Of a stretch of DNA of 64,000 nucleotides, positions 27,274 through 36,526 are shown piece by piece. The stretch is from the NCBI RefSeq assembly GCF_026151335.1, contig NZ_JAMQPP010000006.1; one strand, 5' to 3'. The DNA comes from Leptospira_A soteropolitanensis (lineage in GTDB: Bacteria > Spirochaetota > Leptospiria > Leptospirales > Leptospiraceae). A program made the position numbers and the translations under genes. Each line of letters opens with the position of its first letter. Within the stretch, counting starts at the first letter, position 1. The notes below the pieces were generated by a model, which worked only from the letters and a program-made list of their open reading frames with translations, made no database searches and was not told the DNA's origin.

Positions 27274-28419
27274 ATGAAACTTAAAACCTCCTTAATCAAT
27301 CCAAAGTTCAATCACAAAAATTGTATCTTCCCATCGTTAAATCAATTTACATTTTTTATGTTTGTATTTCTTTCATTAAATCTTTGGGGAGACTCCCCTG
27401 TAGGGAATGAAGACCAATTAAAAGTTCATTTAAATAAACCAAATCATAAAATACCAATCGTTGTTGTTATTGGAGAAAATCAATACACAGAACTTACTGA
27501 CTTTATCGTCCCTTATGGAATTTTAAAACGCTCTCATGTAGCAAAAGTTTATGCTATCGCTGAGAAAAAAGGAAAAATAGATTTTTTCCCCGCACTCTCT
27601 ATGGAAATCAATTCATCCTTGAAAGATTTCAACAATCTGCATCCAGAAGGCGCAGACCTTGTGATCGTTCCTGCGATCCACAATGCAAAAAATGAAACTA
27701 TCATTCGTTGGATTCAAACACAATATAACTCGGGAGCAACCATAGTTGGTATTTGCGACGGAGTCTGGACATTAGGATATGCTGGATTATTAAAGAATAA
27801 AAATGTGACTGGACATTGGTATTCAAAAGAAAAACTATCAGAAGTTTTTCCAGATTCCATTTGGCACAAAAACAAAAGATACATTCAAGACGAGCGAATC
27901 ATTACTACCTCTGGCGTGACAGCTTCCATACCTATTTCATTAGCCTTGGTTGAATCCATTGGAGGTAGAAAAAAAGCAGAAGAAATGGCACAAAGTTTGG
28001 GTATCCGGCATTGGGATTCTCAACATAATACTGATGAGTTTAATTTTGATTGGAAACAATATCTAACGGCAGCGAAAAACCTATTTTTCTTTTGGGATTA
28101 TGACACGATAGAGATTCCTGTTTATGAAGGTATTGATGAAATTTCTTTAGCTTTAGTGGCCGATGTTTATTCTAGAACTTATCAATCAAAGGCAATTACC
28201 ATTACTTATAAAAATAAACCCAGCCAATCAAAATCTGGAATCAAGTTTATATCAGAACTTATCGAAGAAGGAAAAAAGAAAAAACAAACTCTCTTTGAAA
28301 TAACAGAAAAGAAAAAGGCATTCGAGTGGTTTGAACAATCATTGTCTGATGTTGAAAAAAGATACGGACTCAGTACAAAACGATTCGTAAAAACTCAATT
28401 GGAATTTCCAGGTCATTAG
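27274..28419 (+). CDS. DJ-1/PfpI-family (GATase1-like) secreted protein
   Basis: The 381-residue protein has a signal-like N-terminus (FTFFMFVFLSLNLWGDS, about residues 26-42) and a class I glutamine-amidotransferase-like domain. The nucleophile elbow is VGICDGVWTLGYAG, where Cys replaces the active-site Cys of PfpI/GATase1-AraC proteins, and ITTSGVTASIPISLAL matches the family's substrate-side helix. The arrangement resembles the ligand-binding half of GlxA/FtrA-type AraC regulators without the DNA-binding part. The last about 140 residues also look related to that fold. Function unknown. It is divergent from the split AraC gene. Confidence 0.75.
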   Translation: MKLKTSLINPKFNHKNCIFPSLNQFTFFMFVFLSLNLWGDSPVGNEDQLKVHLNKPNHKIPIVVVIGENQYTELTDFIVPYGILKRSHVAKVYAIAEKKGKIDFFPALSMEINSSLKDFNNLHPEGADLVIVPAIHNAKNETIIRWIQTQYNSGATIVGICDGVWTLGYAGLLKNKNVTGHWYSKEKLSEVFPDSIWHKNKRYIQDERIITTSGVTASIPISLALVESIGGRKKAEEMAQSLGIRHWDSQHNTDEFNFDWKQYLTAAKNLFFFWDYDTIEIPVYEGIDEISLALVADVYSRTYQSKAITITYKNKPSQSKSGIKFISELIEEGKKKKQTLFEITEKKKAFEWFEQSLSDVEKRYGLSTKRFVKTQLEFPGH

Positions 28420-28515
28420 TTTCCATTATGTCACCTATATAAACCAAATTTTCATCTTCTTTATTTTTAGGCTAGCATCCCATTTGTTTATGATAAAACT
28501 GGAAAGAGAAAACTT

Positions 28516-30207
28516 ATGCGTTCGAAACTAAAATTATATTTTTTCCTTTCCTATTTGGTTTTTGGCTCTGCGTTACTTTTAAGTATGATCTTAATTTTAA
28601 AACTGCAAAACGCATTACCAGAAAATTTCACAATTACTATCGGATTTGGAATTTTCATTCTAATGATTTTGATTTTTATATTTGGGTCGTCGCTAAGTTC
28701 CTGGGTTAGCAATATTTTCGGGAAATTAGAAGCTGCATTTAAAGAAGTGGGACTTGGCAATTTACAGGTTAGAATCCCTTACAAAGAAAATGATTTATTA
28801 TCAGAATTTTACGTAAGTTTCCATAGAATGTTACAAGCGCAAGGTGAACTCATTCAACATATTAAAACTTCTGCAGATATGCTCTCCTCCGACTCACAAA
28901 AAATGAAGTTGGTGACTCTTGACTTCTCCAGCAATTTACAATCTCAATCAGCAGCGACAGAGGAAGTTTCAGCATCTATAGAAGAAATTTCAGGAGTTGC
29001 AGTATCTATCTCTAATATTGCGGAGACTAACTCGCAAAGTATGAATAATTTAACTTCAGAGGTAGATCACCTCTCGTTTGCAATTGATAGAACTAGCGAA
29101 CATGTGGAAGGGACTCTCGATTCCATAAAAAATATCATTGAGCGTGCGGAAGCAGGTAAAAATACATTACGAACGATGAACGAAGCTATGGATAATTTAT
29201 CACAAAGCTCGCTAGAAATCTCTAAAACAGTGGATGTCATTGCAAAAATCAGCGAACAAGTTAATATGTTAGCACTCAATGCGTCTATTGAAGCCGCAAG
29301 AGCTGGAGACGCCGGAAGAGGATTTGCAGTTGTAGCAGAAGAAGTTTCAAAACTAGCAGAAAGAACGGCAAGTGCCGTTAAAGGAATCGATTCGTTAATG
29401 AAGAAAAATCAAAACGATGTTTCTTTGGGAAGGGAACGAATCGAAAAAACAACAATGGAAATCCAAGAGATCATAGGAAACATCGATTCCATTTCAGAAA
29501 AAATTTCAGAAGTTTATTCTTCTGTAAATACGCAAAAAGAATTAAAAACTAAACTTCTAAAAGAAGCAATTTTTGTAAAAGAAAGATCAGAAGAAATCAA
29601 AGATGCGGTAACAGAACACAAAACGGCAACAAACGAAGTAATGGCTTCTGTATCTTCCATTAGCCAATCTTCTTTTAGTAATTCAGAAAGCAGTGATTTA
29701 TTTGCAGAAAAAATTACAACAATTGCCAATACTGCTGACAAATTAATTTCAATGGTAGATCTTTTTAAAACAAATATCATCTCGGATGAATCATCTATTT
29801 CGCATCGAGATGAAACTACACATAAACTTCAATTTAGATCCGAAATCGGTAGTATTTATTATATTAAAGAAAAAGATCTTTTGGAAGTAGTATGGACGCC
29901 CAATTTCAGTGAAGATAAGTATATCGAAATTTTAAATGAAGCCTTAGAAATCATCAAAAAGTATGAAATTCGTAAATGGCTCGCAGACACTAGAAGAATG
30001 GGGCTTGTGACGCGCTCAGCACAAGAATGGGTAAATGTCAATTGGTTCCCCAAAGCAAGTAATTCTAGTCTAAGAAAAATGGCAGTTGTTGTACCAAACT
30101 CAGCTTTAGCTGCCATTTCCATTGATGACCAAACTCTTAAAACAGGAAATGTGGAATTAAAATCCGTACCTAGTTTAGAAGCGGGTATCGCTTGGTTAAA
30201 CGATTAA
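28516..30207 (+). CDS. Methyl-accepting chemotaxis protein
   Basis: The 563-residue protein has two transmembrane helices (about residues 8-30 and 37-58) with almost no periplasmic loop, a HAMP-like segment, and a long coiled coil containing the conserved signalling tip EQVNMLALNASIEAARAGDAGRGFAVVAEEVSKLAERT. A separate C-terminal domain of about 120 residues (YIKEKDLLEVVWTPNFSEDKY...RKMAVVVPNS) resembles STAS/SpoIIAA-like modules. With no external sensor region, the C-terminal domain may be the sensory part. It probably feeds the CheA-CheY path for motility. Confidence 0.9.
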   Translation: MRSKLKLYFFLSYLVFGSALLLSMILILKLQNALPENFTITIGFGIFILMILIFIFGSSLSSWVSNIFGKLEAAFKEVGLGNLQVRIPYKENDLLSEFYVSFHRMLQAQGELIQHIKTSADMLSSDSQKMKLVTLDFSSNLQSQSAATEEVSASIEEISGVAVSISNIAETNSQSMNNLTSEVDHLSFAIDRTSEHVEGTLDSIKNIIERAEAGKNTLRTMNEAMDNLSQSSLEISKTVDVIAKISEQVNMLALNASIEAARAGDAGRGFAVVAEEVSKLAERTASAVKGIDSLMKKNQNDVSLGRERIEKTTMEIQEIIGNIDSISEKISEVYSSVNTQKELKTKLLKEAIFVKERSEEIKDAVTEHKTATNEVMASVSSISQSSFSNSESSDLFAEKITTIANTADKLISMVDLFKTNIISDESSISHRDETTHKLQFRSEIGSIYYIKEKDLLEVVWTPNFSEDKYIEILNEALEIIKKYEIRKWLADTRRMGLVTRSAQEWVNVNWFPKASNSSLRKMAVVVPNSALAAISIDDQTLKTGNVELKSVPSLEAGIAWLND

Positions 30208-30219
30208 CAACGAATAGAT

Positions 30220-30271
30220 AAATTAGATCATTGTTTTTGTATTCAACAAAATACAAACAATGATCTAATTT
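30220..30271. terminator. Bidirectional hairpin between convergent genes
   Basis: A long inverted repeat (arms about 30220-30242 and 30249-30271, starting AAATTAGATCATTGTTT) lies between the chemotaxis-receptor stop and the stop of the convergent DUF4334-like gene. A two-base bulge breaks an otherwise near-perfect stem of about 22 bp, and A/T tracts flank both sides. Confidence 0.75.
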
Positions 30272-30274
30272 ATT

Positions 30275-30820
30275 TCATTTAACTCGTTCTAATACAAAAA
30301 AGAAAGGTTGTTTCATCCCTTTATAATCCATACATCCAAACAAAGTGTTTTGATTTACTTTTTTGAACACATCATGAATTGGTAAGTTGTCATAAATCAT
30401 CGCAGCAGTGATTTTACCGCGAAACTCTATACGGCGAACACGAGCTTTCGATTTAGACGTTTGAAACAAAAACCGAATCAACAAAAATACATATTTTAAT
30501 GGCGATAAATTCGTAGATGGAATCAATGTTGCTAACCGAACGGGCATTAAAGATGGATTTACCTTAAACAAGGTTTTTCCAAATGACTTAAAAACCAATG
30601 GATGAACGTTATCTGCATCCACAAATTCCTTTCCATACCAATTGAAAGTTTCTAATGCTCCATCCATAGTGTGTCCAGTGTGAAAGCCAGAGCCATGCCA
30701 CATACCCATTGTGTCTTCTATAGTAACAGTTTCCAACGCATCAAAAAGTGCAAAAGAATCCTCTGTAGAATTGTTCTTTTTAGCACGCATATCAAAAAAT
30801 TTTGTTTCAAGAGTATTCAT
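30275..30820 (-). CDS. GXWXG/DUF4334 domain protein
   Basis: The 181-residue cytosolic protein has the motif MGMWHGSGFHTGH (G-x-W-x-G with the trailing H-T-G-H) at about residues 38-50 and a C-terminal domain with KARVRRIEFRGKITAAMIYD followed by LPIHDVFKKVN, as in GXWXG-DUF4334 proteins. The biochemical role of the family is not established. It is a single gene bounded by the hairpin at its 3' end. Confidence 0.85.
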   Translation of the reverse strand: MNTLETKFFDMRAKKNNSTEDSFALFDALETVTIEDTMGMWHGSGFHTGHTMDGALETFNWYGKEFVDADNVHPLVFKSFGKTLFKVNPSLMPVRLATLIPSTNLSPLKYVFLLIRFLFQTSKSKARVRRIEFRGKITAAMIYDNLPIHDVFKKVNQNTLFGCMDYKGMKQPFFFVLERVK

Positions 30821-30904
30821 AAATAATTTGTAACCTAAAACGATATTTATTTTTCTTCGCCAGGATGAAATAAATATACAAAAGTTTAATTAGATTTTCA
30901 ACCT

Positions 30905-31618
30905 TCAATCAAGAACGGATTGAATCCGTTTTCGTTCTTCGGAAATTCGATTAATTGCGACTTCGATTTTTTTTTGCGCCTGAATAGGATTGGATAAAGT
31001 CAAAGGAAATCCATTAAAAGAAGTTAAGCCAAGAGAATGGGATGTCATAGTAGAAATATACATTCGAAAGAGTTCTCCATTTTTTTCATTGATAAACCAC
31101 ATAGACGCCGTTCGTGAAGATTTTGCAAAGTCTCCTTCAAACAATTTCATTCGATTAAACTTTGCCGTTGAAGCTATTCTGTCTACTTCGTCAACCAATG
31201 CCTGCACTTCTCCCTGCAATTCCTGATTGGTGTCATTCGATTGGAAGAGGAATGATAGACGATGGGAAATGGCAAGTAAAGTATCCAAATAAACCAAAGT
31301 CTTTTGGATTAGTAAGTTTTGTTTTTGAAAAGTGGTTTTTTGTGGTTGTATCTGATACAATCTTTCCAACGACTTTGCTGTAATAGCCATAAATTTTAAT
31401 CTGGATTCAAGAGATTGTGAATTTTTTTTATCCACTTTTACAGTAAAAGCAGAGTTCGGATTTGTATCGGTTCGAAAGTTAACAATGTTTTCAGATTTTA
31501 AATCGAATCGATTTACAACAAAACGAGAAATTTTTTTTTGAGTGTAGAGAATTTGTTTATAGATAATATACTCTCGAAACGAACTTAAAGATAATTTGAG
31601 GTTATAGATTAGCTTCAT
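30905..31618 (-). CDS. Divergent flagellin-like protein lacking the C-terminal D0 part
   Basis: From the ATG at 31618 the protein has 237 residues. The segment EVQALVDEVDRIASTAKFNR followed by MKLFEGDFAKSSRTASMWF and RMYISTMTSHSLGL matches the core of spirochaete FlaB flagellin as I remember it. The N-terminal 110 residues are diverged and the conserved flagellin N-terminus is not recognisable. The frame stops after AINRISEERKRIQ, where flagellins continue with the C-terminal D1/D0 helices. No signal peptide is seen. It is the third gene of a run with another flagellin-like gene 7 bp upstream. A normal filament subunit is unlikely without D0. Confidence 0.7.
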   Translation of the reverse strand: MKLIYNLKLSLSSFREYIIYKQILYTQKKISRFVVNRFDLKSENIVNFRTDTNPNSAFTVKVDKKNSQSLESRLKFMAITAKSLERLYQIQPQKTTFQKQNLLIQKTLVYLDTLLAISHRLSFLFQSNDTNQELQGEVQALVDEVDRIASTAKFNRMKLFEGDFAKSSRTASMWFINEKNGELFRMYISTMTSHSLGLTSFNGFPLTLSNPIQAQKKIEVAINRISEERKRIQSVLD

Positions 31619-31625
31619 AAACAAC

Positions 31626-32777
31626 TCACGGGAAATGTAATTTTCTTTCTTTTTGCAAAAGTAAAATTGCCTCTTCTAGGACAGGCAGGGAATCTGTTGC
31701 CATTGCTGCCGTTGACACGGTAATGATACCGCCGTATTGGTTTACCAACCGTAGCCTTTTAATGACATCTATTTTTCCTCGAGTTGCATTGGAAATCTGA
31801 TCTACAATTTGAACAAGAGTTGATACCACCATTTGTTGGTTTTGTCGATCTAAATTATGATATACTCCGCTTTGCATATGAAAGGCTCTCTCTTTTATGG
31901 TCCGAATAGCAGACTCTAAAGAAAGAGATTGAATCAAAAAACTAATATCTGCTTTGTTCCTATCATCTGCATTAGAGAGCATTTTTTGTTGGTTTTCAAA
32001 TTTGGTCTGTGCAAAGTCTAAATAATAAAATCGAACAGAATATTGATGCCATCTAGCTCTAAGTGAGTCCAAATCAAATAAAATCTGATTCGTAAAGGCT
32101 AACAATTGAGAAACAAATGATTGATTGTATTCAGAGCTACCTTCTAAGTCTTTGATTTCCTTCCCTATTTTGATTACATTAATGGCTAGGGTATCACTCA
32201 CGATAGATTCTTTTTTTTGAGATCCAAACCATAAAACGGAACATGTTATGCTCGACCGCATCGGAAAAGATTTATTCGAATCCTCAATCACAAAAGGATC
32301 TACTTCACCAACTTTAAATTTTTTTCCAAATCGAATAATTGCATTTTGGATTTGAATAGAATCGATTGCCAGTTGCTTTTTATCATATCCATCCAATCCA
32401 TACTGAAGACACAAATTTTGCCAAACTTTTACCAGTAATATCGTCAGTTGAAACACTACTTCAGAACGTGCAGATGCTAAGTACAATTCTCGGTAGTTTG
32501 AAATTTTAGAATTATTTTCAAAAGGATAGAGTGTTTGTAATTCTTTTGCAAACATATCCAAGAAAAAATCTAATTCCATTCCTACTTTATCAATTTTAGA
32601 AATAATCGATGATGTTATTTCTTCAGCAACATTCATGGGATAAGGAGAAATAGATTCTGGAGGTTTTTTTAACGACGAGGTATGCGTCGGGACAGATACT
32701 GCCTCAATCTCATTACGAATTCCCGCAACAAGTAAGGCAGTAAAAGAAAGGTTTTTTAAAAATTCGATCCGCCGCAT
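31626..32777 (-). CDS. Flagellin-like helical protein, highly divergent
   Basis: The protein has about 383 residues from the ATG at 32777 (an earlier TTG at 32813 overlaps the preceding gene). Parts resemble FlaB regions: QLAIDSIQIQNAIIRFGKKF and TCSVLWFGSQKKE line up with the central core, and LRARWHQYSVRFYYLDFAQT with the following S...D....AD stretch lines up with the C-terminal flagellin helices. A further part, MQSGVYHNLDRQNQQMVVS and LVQIVDQISN, again looks like the flagellin N-terminal D1 helix. The N-terminus (FLKNLSFTALLVAGIRNEIEA) is weakly signal-like. The similarity is by eye and distant. Confidence 0.55.
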   Translation of the reverse strand: MRRIEFLKNLSFTALLVAGIRNEIEAVSVPTHTSSLKKPPESISPYPMNVAEEITSSIISKIDKVGMELDFFLDMFAKELQTLYPFENNSKISNYRELYLASARSEVVFQLTILLVKVWQNLCLQYGLDGYDKKQLAIDSIQIQNAIIRFGKKFKVGEVDPFVIEDSNKSFPMRSSITCSVLWFGSQKKESIVSDTLAINVIKIGKEIKDLEGSSEYNQSFVSQLLAFTNQILFDLDSLRARWHQYSVRFYYLDFAQTKFENQQKMLSNADDRNKADISFLIQSLSLESAIRTIKERAFHMQSGVYHNLDRQNQQMVVSTLVQIVDQISNATRGKIDVIKRLRLVNQYGGIITVSTAAMATDSLPVLEEAILLLQKERKLHFP

Positions 32778-32797
32778 TGGTATCACAAACAAGAAGG

Positions 32798-33175
32798 CTA
32801 TGCACCACTGCAAGTATTATTACAACCATCACCATTAGTTGCATTATTATCATCACAAACTTCGTTTCCTTCGATTACGCCATTCCCACACACTGCGTCT
32901 TTCACCTGTATAGAAATTGTTGCTGAAGTTGACCCAAAACTATTTGCTGCTGTGATAGTATAATTAGACAAAGCCTGGTTGACGGTTGGTGTGCCAGCAT
33001 AACTTAAATTTGATGGCGGTGTTGAAGGACTCGCTGGAGTTGTTGCAACAACCAAAGCAACTAATTCAACAGGAATGTTTTTCCCATCATCTTTACTAGA
33101 AACTAAATCACATCCCAAAATTCCAACTAGGGAAATCAAAGAAAAAACAAATTTTTTCAAAAAAGAATACTTCAT
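32798..33175 (-). CDS. Small lipoprotein with DUF4215-type Cys repeat
   Basis: The roughly 125-residue protein has a lipoprotein signal (MKYSFLKKFVFSLISLVGILGC), a low-complexity Pro/Ser linker, an Ig-like segment of the putative-Ig type (LSYAGTPTVNQALSNYTITA) and a C-terminal unit CGNGVIEGNEVCDDNN...DGCNNTC. That unit is the Myxococcus-type disulfide repeat (DUF4215) with paired Cys and Asp/Asn Ca-binding-like residues. It is exported and membrane anchored. It is the first gene before two flagellin-like genes. Confidence 0.8.
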   Translation of the reverse strand: MKYSFLKKFVFSLISLVGILGCDLVSSKDDGKNIPVELVALVVATTPASPSTPPSNLSYAGTPTVNQALSNYTITAANSFGSTSATISIQVKDAVCGNGVIEGNEVCDDNNATNGDGCNNTCSGA

Positions 33176-33331
33176 CAACTAACCTCTGCGAGAATCTTTT
33201 ACTTACTCCTCTCATCGTCAACTGATTCTTGTTAATTTAAGATAATAAATCTATGTAATATTGGATATCCAGTTAGGGAAATACATGATTTCCTCACTTG
33301 CAATTTTTAATCTTTCCATTATACTGCACTT

Positions 33332-33742
33332 ATGAATGTAGCAGATTCCGAGATTAAATCCCTCCTAGAAACTTATAAAAAAATCACAGTTTACGGCTTA
33401 AGCAATGATCCTTCTAAGCCAAGTCATTATGTACCTCTCTACATTCGTGAAAAAGGTTGGGAAGTAATCGGAACTTACCCCAAAGAACACAGTGTAGGTG
33501 GATTTGCTATCTTTAAAAGTTTAAATGAGATACCAAAAGAAGACCGGAAATTCATCGATGTTTTTCGAAGCTCCGATAAAATTCCCGAAGTAATCGATGA
33601 AATTTTAAGTTTAGGTGGTACAGAAGTTATTTGGCTTCAGTTGGGAATTTCTCATCCAGAAGCTGAAAAAAAAGCAGAAGAGGCAGGACTGCGTGTTGTA
33701 TCAAATCGCTGTCTCATCATAGAACACAAAAAGTATTTTTAG
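33332..33742 (+). CDS. CoA-binding domain protein (YccU-like)
   Basis: The 136-residue protein is one Rossmann-like CoA-binding domain: ITVYGLSNDPSKPSHYVPLYIREKGW, VIGTYP, IDVFRSSDKIPEVIDEIL, VIWLQLGISHPEA and the C-terminal NRCLIIEHKK. This order and length fit stand-alone CoA-binding proteins related to succinyl-CoA synthetase alpha. The physiological role is not known. It is convergent with the DoxX gene, with only 5 bp between stops. Confidence 0.88.
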   Translation: MNVADSEIKSLLETYKKITVYGLSNDPSKPSHYVPLYIREKGWEVIGTYPKEHSVGGFAIFKSLNEIPKEDRKFIDVFRSSDKIPEVIDEILSLGGTEVIWLQLGISHPEAEKKAEEAGLRVVSNRCLIIEHKKYF

Positions 33743-33747
33743 AATTT

Positions 33748-34179
33748 TTAGTTCTTTCTTTTCTCTCGAAAATCTGCCCAGGATCCGCAACTCCAAAGTG
33801 CCCACAAAACAAGCACAGGTTGAAAGAACAAACGGATCAGTCGAGCCCTATCAGTATCTAAGCCAAAAGCACTGATTCCGTTCATATACTGAGATATATT
33901 CCCTGGAAAAATCAACACAAAAAACAGTGCCACTATCCAACCAACTTGCACTTGTTTGCTGCGAAGAAAAATCAAAGACAGACCTAATGTGATCTCTACT
34001 ACTCCCGATAGCAACACTACTAAATCCGCATTTATTGGTAACCAAGTTGGGACTTGTGCCAAAAACTCTGTTCTATGCCACGTTAGGTGACCTGTCCCAG
34101 CAAAGGCCAAAAAGGCACCAAGAAGAATTCGTAATGCCGTTTGAAAAACAGATCGTTTAAAAGTGTTAGCTTGATTCAT
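33748..34179 (-). CDS. DoxX-like membrane protein
   Basis: The 143-residue protein has four hydrophobic helices with the DoxX-type first helix LRILLGAFLAFAGTGHLTWHRTEF and the second-helix pattern LSGVVEITLGLSLIF. DoxX-family members are linked to redox and thiol stress in other bacteria, but nothing in the context shows the role here. Confidence 0.8.
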   Translation of the reverse strand: MNQANTFKRSVFQTALRILLGAFLAFAGTGHLTWHRTEFLAQVPTWLPINADLVVLLSGVVEITLGLSLIFLRSKQVQVGWIVALFFVLIFPGNISQYMNGISAFGLDTDRARLIRLFFQPVLVLWALWSCGSWADFREKRKN

Positions 34180-34518
34180 ACAAATTTAGACGAAAGCTCC
34201 GCTCTTTTGATGTTTTTCTCTTCCTTGTAGCCTCAAATCCAATCAAACTAATTTGATAATTTTTAGTCTTTTTCTAGTTTATGAATAGACAAATGACGAG
34301 TTTTGACAAGCAATGGCCACAGGGTCTTTCTTATTGAGAACCACTCTCCCCTGAATTTACAGCTTGGACTAATAGTTTCGACTTAAAAACAACGAAGATC
34401 TTTTTCCTTATCAATCGAAAATTATGTGAACGAAGAAAAAAGTTTTTCTGAATCATCCTTTAAAGAAAGCTTCCATTATCAGAAGCACAAATTCAAAACA
34501 AGATTCTAAAGGAACGAC
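34180..34518. other. Intergenic region, no gene seen
   Basis: The 339 bp between the divergent DoxX and HAD genes are A/T-rich. A weak hairpin ATCAAA-CTAA-TTTGAT lies near 34242-34257. I see no reading frame with a start signal, no RNA gene and no clear operator. Confidence 0.5.
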
Positions 34519-35109
34519 ATGCACCTCTTACAACAGAAAAAGAATTGGATCTTTGATATGGACGGAACACTCACTATCGCCAAACATGACTTTGATGCTA
34601 TTAAACGAGAATTAGAAATTCCTTTTGATACAGACATACTCACTTCTTTGTCCAACTTACCTAAAGAGGAAGCTAAATTAAAACATATCCAATTAGATTC
34701 GATTGAACTGAAAATTGCAAAGTTATCCACTCCTTCTCCCGGATGTTTTGATTTGTTAAAAGAACTAAATAACCAAACCAATCGTTTAGGCATACTAACA
34801 AGAAATAGTTTCTCCAATTCAATTGAAACCTTGAAGGCAGCTGGTTTAATTCATTTTTTTCAATCCGATTATATCTTTTGTCGAGAACACGCCTTACCAA
34901 AACCCAACCCGGAAGGAATCTTTCGTTTAATGGAACTTTGGCAAGCCGACCCAAAAGAAACCGTTATGATTGGAGATTACCTTTTTGATTTAGATGCTGG
35001 TAAGGCAGCAGGTGTAGAAACCATTTATATAGATCCAGAAGGAAAATTCCCATTCAGAGAATTCGCAACCCATTGTATTAGAGACTTAGGCGAAATCCTA
35101 AATCTCTGA
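34519..35109 (+). CDS. HAD-family phosphatase
   Basis: The 196-residue protein has HAD motif I (FDMDGTLT, nucleophile Asp and acid/base Asp), motif II (ILTRNS), Lys in PKPNPEGIFR and motif III/IV (MIGDYLFDLDAGKAAG), with a small helical cap between motifs I and II. It is of the phosphoglycolate phosphatase/PGMB-like type. GAACG lies a few bases before the ATG. The substrate cannot be read from the sequence. Confidence 0.87.
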   Translation: MHLLQQKKNWIFDMDGTLTIAKHDFDAIKRELEIPFDTDILTSLSNLPKEEAKLKHIQLDSIELKIAKLSTPSPGCFDLLKELNNQTNRLGILTRNSFSNSIETLKAAGLIHFFQSDYIFCREHALPKPNPEGIFRLMELWQADPKETVMIGDYLFDLDAGKAAGVETIYIDPEGKFPFREFATHCIRDLGEILNL

Positions 35110-35298
35110 ACGATTAAGGCAGCAAAATCATTATAGAAAGTATTTGTAGCATAATCTAGGATATTTTTTCTTCAAATAACCTTACAAAAAAATAAATAAT
35201 TCAATGTATTCTAATGTTCTCAAATTCGAAAAACAGGAAATTGAATAAATAATAAATTGAATGAAATTTATCCATCAACTAATTGTTAATAACAATAG

Positions 35299-36504
35299 AT
35301 GGGTATTATTAAAATCTGTTCTTATTTATTGTTTACACTTCTTCTAATTTCGTGTAACAATCGGTCTACAAAAGACAACATATCTGCACTCGGCCTTTTG
35401 GGGATCCTTGGAAATCAGACCGACCAAACCCTTGACGATAAATTCCAAACCCTTGACGATAAATTCCAATCCCTAAAATCTACAACTTATTATAGAAAAG
35501 ATGGGAACTTACAATTCCAAGACATATTAATAGAGTATCAATTAAAGAATTTATTAGAAGGTTCTGAAACAATTGAGGCGTATCTAGGTAACCCAAGCGA
35601 AATCAGTTTCGACTTAAAAACAAAAACTATTTCAGGATATTTAAACAGAAAAGAAGATCAATTCCAAACAAACTCAATACTTTTTTCTTTCTCTGATCAT
35701 ACAAAAAAATTCAAAATTATCCTTACCTTAAAAAAAGAAGGTAAAATCATTTCTTACCGCGAAATATTATCGACTCCACCGAACCCACCTACTATCCCAC
35801 CAAATGCTATAGCTCTACCTGCAATTACTTATGAAACAAAACGTTCGCTCATTGGCGGTACGGAGTACCAAGTCATTCGAGTAAAATTCCAATTAGGTGC
35901 AGACCTCAGTCAGTTCATTAAACTCGATGCCTATATTGGAAGACCGACTATTATTGCTCTTGCTCCGGACAACTATAATGTAATCAATTATATCTCAGCA
36001 ACTTATTACAATTCATCATCTAATGAATTTTTATTTCTAACTCCTGAGCTGAATTCGTCCTACAAGATTTTTGTTGTTGGTGCTACAACCGATGCAAAAG
36101 GAAATCGTAGCCTTGATACAATTCCCCCACCGCCACCACCTTCCCCATGTCAAGGAAGTGTCAACGCTCCCACCACTATCGGAAACTGTTCTACACATTG
36201 TTTGGTTGTCGATTTAGCTGGTAATCAAATGAGTTACATAGCAAAATCAAATATTGAATCTAATCTGGAATATATTTACTTAGATGCAACCAGTTCCACT
36301 CCTAGTGGCGGCTCAGGTCCAGCTAATTTTTCTTGGACTGAACATGAGTCCCCTATTGGAGCCGGCGAATATCAAACGGAAAATCGAACCTTTGACGTTA
36401 CTACCTATCCGCATGCATGTATGATTATATCATCTTATCTTGTAAAGGATGGACCAAGTGGGTTTTCTGATCATTATATCAACGGAAAAGTAAACGTACC
36501 TTAG
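35299..36504 (+). CDS. Putative lipoprotein, unknown
   Basis: The 401-residue protein has a lipoprotein signal (MGIIKICSYLLFTLLLISC, Cys19). Near the N-terminus the heptad TLDDKFQ occurs twice and then a third time partly (SLKSTT), which could form a short coiled coil. Two beta-rich regions follow, separated by a Pro-rich linker (TPPNPPTIPPN) and a second linker (PPPPPPSP). I do not recognise the family. The long intergenic regions on both sides suggest a single-gene unit. Confidence 0.7.
   Translation: MGIIKICSYLLFTLLLISCNNRSTKDNISALGLLGILGNQTDQTLDDKFQTLDDKFQSLKSTTYYRKDGNLQFQDILIEYQLKNLLEGSETIEAYLGNPSEISFDLKTKTISGYLNRKEDQFQTNSILFSFSDHTKKFKIILTLKKEGKIISYREILSTPPNPPTIPPNAIALPAITYETKRSLIGGTEYQVIRVKFQLGADLSQFIKLDAYIGRPTIIALAPDNYNVINYISATYYNSSSNEFLFLTPELNSSYKIFVVGATTDAKGNRSLDTIPPPPPPSPCQGSVNAPTTIGNCSTHCLVVDLAGNQMSYIAKSNIESNLEYIYLDATSSTPSGGSGPANFSWTEHESPIGAGEYQTENRTFDVTTYPHACMIISSYLVKDGPSGFSDHYINGKVNVP
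35428..35469 (+). repeat. Perfect 21-bp tandem duplication inside a lipoprotein gene
   Basis: Two identical 21-bp copies (35428-35448 and 35449-35469; each begins ACCCTTGACGATAAATTCC) encode TLDDKFQ twice. A copy-number change keeps the frame, so the coiled-coil-like segment can vary by 7 residues. Confidence 0.9.
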
Positions 36505-36526
36505 TTTGATTTAGAAAACGATAAAT

